Of a stretch of 64,000 nt of DNA, positions 60,723-64,000 are shown piece by piece (positions within the stretch are counted from its first letter, which is position 1; every line of letters starts with the position of its first letter). The position numbers were made by a program, and so were the translations under genes. Source of the stretch: Rallus limicola (taxonomy: Eukaryota; Chordata; Aves; Gruiformes; Rallidae); contig JAKCOZ010000001.1 in the NCBI GenBank assembly GCA_022605955.1, forward strand, positions 36,289,146 through 36,353,145. Reading direction: 5' to 3'. The notes under the pieces are model-generated. The model had not been told where the DNA came from, searched no databases, and worked only from the letters and a program-made list of their open reading frames with translations.

Positions 60723-61530
60723 ATTATTTTCCGATTGTGTCTCCTCTTGTGTTTGCTATGTGAAGACTTTGCGTTGGGAAGGTGGAGTTGTCTCCATTTT
60801 GTATCTGCAAGAATTGTTTTGCACTCTTCTGCTTTTAGGTGGAAAAAGGAAACAGAAGAATTGCCTTTGAGCTAGGGAAGATACTTTGCTTGGCTAGTCT
60901 TTGCTTCCCCTTAAACCAGAAACTCTTAGAGGGGGTCAGAGCAATTATCCACTTCTTGAAGACCTAGGAATAGAGAGGAGTGCCTTCAGCCTGTCAAATA
61001 TTTTACAGGGTAATGAAAATACAAATGGAGAAAAATTTAAGGTGGTAGTAAGAGGGGTACCTTGGGATGGGATATGATTTGGTCATGTAGGGAACTGTTT
61101 CAAATGGTTTGGGTAAATTTTACTGGAAATACAGTCTGTCGAATTAAAACACTTTAAAATGCAATGTGCTATTGTTCGCTTGGTTTGGGTTTTTTTTAAA
61201 ACCAATAGAAACCTAAGTCAGCCAAGGTCAGCAGTTGTGCTGAAATTGTCTAAGGCTGTCTTGTGTGTATTGAGAATTGAAACACTGCAACAGTAAAATA
61301 ATCACATCACTTAGCAAAATATACTCATTTTCTCAGTTGTGTAAGATTAATAAACAATTTAACTGATACCTATTTATGTCTATGCTGTCTGAAGGTAATA
61401 CAGTGCTGGTTTGAAAGCATGCAAGGTATCTCATACACTTCCACTTTAATAATCATTTTGGTGGCAGAAAGAAGTGAAGTATTCTCATCACCGAATGCTG
61501 CTACGTGCCTCCATCGGGAGGTTCCTCTCA

Positions 61531-64000
61531 GGATTCTTGGAGAGGAAGCTCTCACACAGAACAATTCAAAATTCAGAACAGAGCTCAATTTATTCTCTCA
61601 GCATTGCCGTCTAAAGGAGCTACTCGCTTAACTATATAAATAGTATATAGACACTCCTCATAATTTAAACTGTTAAAAGTTGCAAGCCAGGATTTGCCTG
61701 GCTGCAGGCAGTCCATGTACTTGCTGGCATTGTCTTGTAGGAGGGAAGCAGTGCAGATGGATCTGGTTTTCTGGTACGCACATAGTACAATACTTTCAGA
61801 TTTAGTTTGCCCTGTAAGCCATACAGTCCTTGAGCTTTCTGTAGGTCTGGTAGTTCATTGTGATGGTAATTTTTAATAAGGACTGTAGCTTATTAGAAAC
61901 TGGACTGAAACTTGGAATATTATTGACCATCAAATAGTTTCAGCCAGCAATAGTTCATGGGTGTCATTAAACTGGGGCAAATTTGTACTGCTGCCCTAGG
62001 GCTTCATATCCCATGACTCACATCTCAAAAACATACAGCTTTAGAGAATGTTTTTTCTTGAACCGCTTTCAAACTGGAAAATGAGTTTTAATTCCTGTTT
62101 CAATTCATATTCCTGTAGTATTTGAAATGCACTGAAGAGTCTAAGTATACATTGTCGTGTATATGAATCAGATACAACCCTTTAAATACATGATTTTTGT
62201 ATGGGCTGGGTTGTCAGAGGGGGAAAGGAGTATTTTGCACACGACTAGTATGTTTTGAGACAGGAAGAGGGGTGGTGATCAGCTTAAATCTTTTCTCTTA
62301 GCCAGTTTGCAGCTTTCTGCATTTCAGACTCCCAGTATTTGTACACCTGTTCATTTCTGTTCTCCCATGGAAAAGGTGGGATACCTTGGGCAAGTTGAGT
62401 TCATTCCAAGGTATCTCACAAGCCTGCAAGACTTGAAAGTGCAATTTGCTGTAAAGCACTAGGTAAGAACACAGACTTTCAAATCCATTACTCTGCACCG
62501 ATGAGGTTTATCCTGAAGAACCTTTATGTACACTGACCATGGCTTGAAAAATGATACCACAAAATCAGAATGTTTTTTCATTCAGTTATAGTATTATATC
62601 CAGTGTAGCAGGAAATGGTTTTGCATGACAGTACACATGTAAATGTCAATGCATATGTCATTTAAAGTGTATCTGGGTGTTCTGTGAGATTCACAATGAT
62701 CACGCTGGAGAAAACTGTCTCTGTTACACTAAATAAAATACGCTTAGTAAAAATTGCTAGCAATTTTTTTCTAGACATATAATGACATGGTAAGAATACA
62801 AAACAAAACCACCAGAAACAAACCATTTCTCAAGCAGTAATATCTACAGGACAAGTGATCTAAATTGCTGGAACAGGGAGAGTTCATCACTGCACTGCAA
62901 AAGAACTTGAAATATAACCTAAAGGCAAGTGAAATAGTGATTCCAAGCTTTGAAATAACAGCAACAAATTTACCTACAGACAGAAGATGCATGGAAGCAA
63001 TAAACGAATTATACAAGTCTTACACATGCAATCTGATTATTCTGACCAAAGTGTTAATTGGATCCTAACTGCCAGATCTGATATCTGTAGTCTTGTAGTG
63101 GGAACCTTTCAAAGTGATGAACTGTAATTCACTGAGCTGCTTGAAGCACTTGTAATTTACTGCATGTCATGCTATGAAGAGCCTGACCTAATGGACTTTA
63201 CATTACCTGTAACGCTGGAAACCTTTCAATGAAACTAGTTGGTGAAAAGTAATAGTGGAAGTCTATTCAGAAAGAGGGAACAAAACTACATTTTAAACAC
63301 TGTTTTATATCCATATAAAAAGTTGGTCATTAAACAAAAGATGAGCAACTCAAGTCAAATATTTAAACTGGAATATTTTTCACTGGTGAGGCTTCTGGTA
63401 AATTTTAAATTAAGTAGAAATGATTAATATGAAAAGAGAACCTGAGATAGTTCTAAATGGTGTGGAATATGTTGTGCTTCAGATGGTCATGCATGAAATT
63501 CCCTTTCCTGAATACAATATGTTTAAAAATGTGGTTTGAGATAACCATCGTTCCCTACTGCACCTTAAATCAATATTCAGAGATACTGAGGGAACATTTA
63601 TCTATAAAAATACATTGCAGTTACTGAATACTAACTGCAGTCCAAATTTAGCTGCCCCATGCAGAGGGCTGATAAGTGGTGGAAAGCACTTCCTTTTCCC
63701 ATGGATGATGTTGGAAGGCAGCCATAATATGATGGGTTTGGTCGACAACCATTAAGAAAAAGCAGTGCTACAAAAGAGGTTCACATTTGGGCAAATTCTC
63801 AACTGTGGCAAGGGGTTGGGGGAGCAGCAGATAGTTACTTGGCCTCCCTGTGGTATTTCTGCGCCATCTTCCCCTGATGGGCCACTTCATCAAGTTGGTG
63901 TCAGAAAACCTACAGCTTGTTCTTCTGCTGCCCTGAAAGGAGTTGGGCTTTCCTCCTGTGCTCCCCAGGAGGCAGCACTGGCCTGCTGGCAGCTACTTTC
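61531..64000. other. Unique right flank of the duplication
   Basis: No gene, transposon or structured RNA was recognised. GC content rises over the last 350 bp (63640-64000), where the sequence reads like possible exon or regulatory DNA, but no splice-bounded open frame could be defended. Confidence 0.45.

Larger units (their letters stand above)
58637..61530 (+). repeat. Tandem duplication, copy 2 (2894 bp)
   Basis: This is an exact head-to-tail copy of 55743-58636. The copy joint at 58636/58637 reads CCTCTCA|GTTTCAG. After the end of copy 2 the sequence continues GGATTCTTGG, so only one base (G at 61531) extends the identity. The joint therefore shows about 1 bp of microhomology, unlike unequal crossing-over between long repeats. 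Its content is the same as copy 1, including the old-repeat relic (60150-60256) and the 28-bp pair (60667-60722). Confidence 0.97.

Noticed and set aside
1..64000. Search for CRISPR arrays, tRNA/rRNA genes, operons or other prokaryotic-type systems
   Set aside because: There are no regularly spaced direct repeats, no tRNA B-box-like GGTTCGAATCC context and no dense long frames. The window is vertebrate non-coding DNA.

Overview
The window looks like a stretch of bird nuclear genome. It is AT-rich and poor in CpG, has no operon-like gene packing, and has no long open reading frame (the longest is about 160 codons, and none of the long ones resembles a known protein). The most diagnostic sequences are CR1 retrotransposon 3' ends that finish in the avian-type ATTCTATGATTCTAT tail, and a solo LTR of a type I recognise from avian ERVL-like elements. 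A MIR-type SINE relic, a decayed CR1 reverse-transcriptase segment and old amniote-wide repeat relics fit a slowly turning-over sauropsid genome. I cannot tell the species from sequence alone.

Layout. 1-41.3 kb: probably intronic sequence of a + strand gene I cannot identify. Support is weak to moderate: two small exon-like segments (144-188 and 10191-10250) and a possible last exon (41098-41209, followed by an ATTAAA poly(A) signal at 41303). All three have usable splice signals and are open in mutually compatible phase (2 in, 2 out). CR1 fragments lie at 15.2, 20.5-21.1 and 23.2-23.7 kb. A perfect 17-bp-arm hairpin lies at 24.42 kb, an old interspersed repeat at 27.1 kb, a MIR relic at 28.7 kb and a CR1 reverse-transcriptase relic at 36.1-36.5 kb. 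A solo LTR and a CR1 tail sit together at 38.1-39.05 kb. 41.3-55.7 kb: apparently intergenic or intronic DNA with two small CR1 relics. 55.743-61.530 kb: a head-to-tail tandem duplication of a 2894-bp unit. I found no difference between its copies by eye, so it is either very recent or an assembly artefact. 61.5-64 kb: unique sequence with nothing recognisable.

No complete protein-coding gene, tRNA, rRNA, CRISPR array or novel multi-gene system could be supported. The items most worth following are the exact 2894-bp tandem duplication, the perfect inverted repeat at 24.42 kb, and the phase-compatible exon candidates ending at 41.2 kb.
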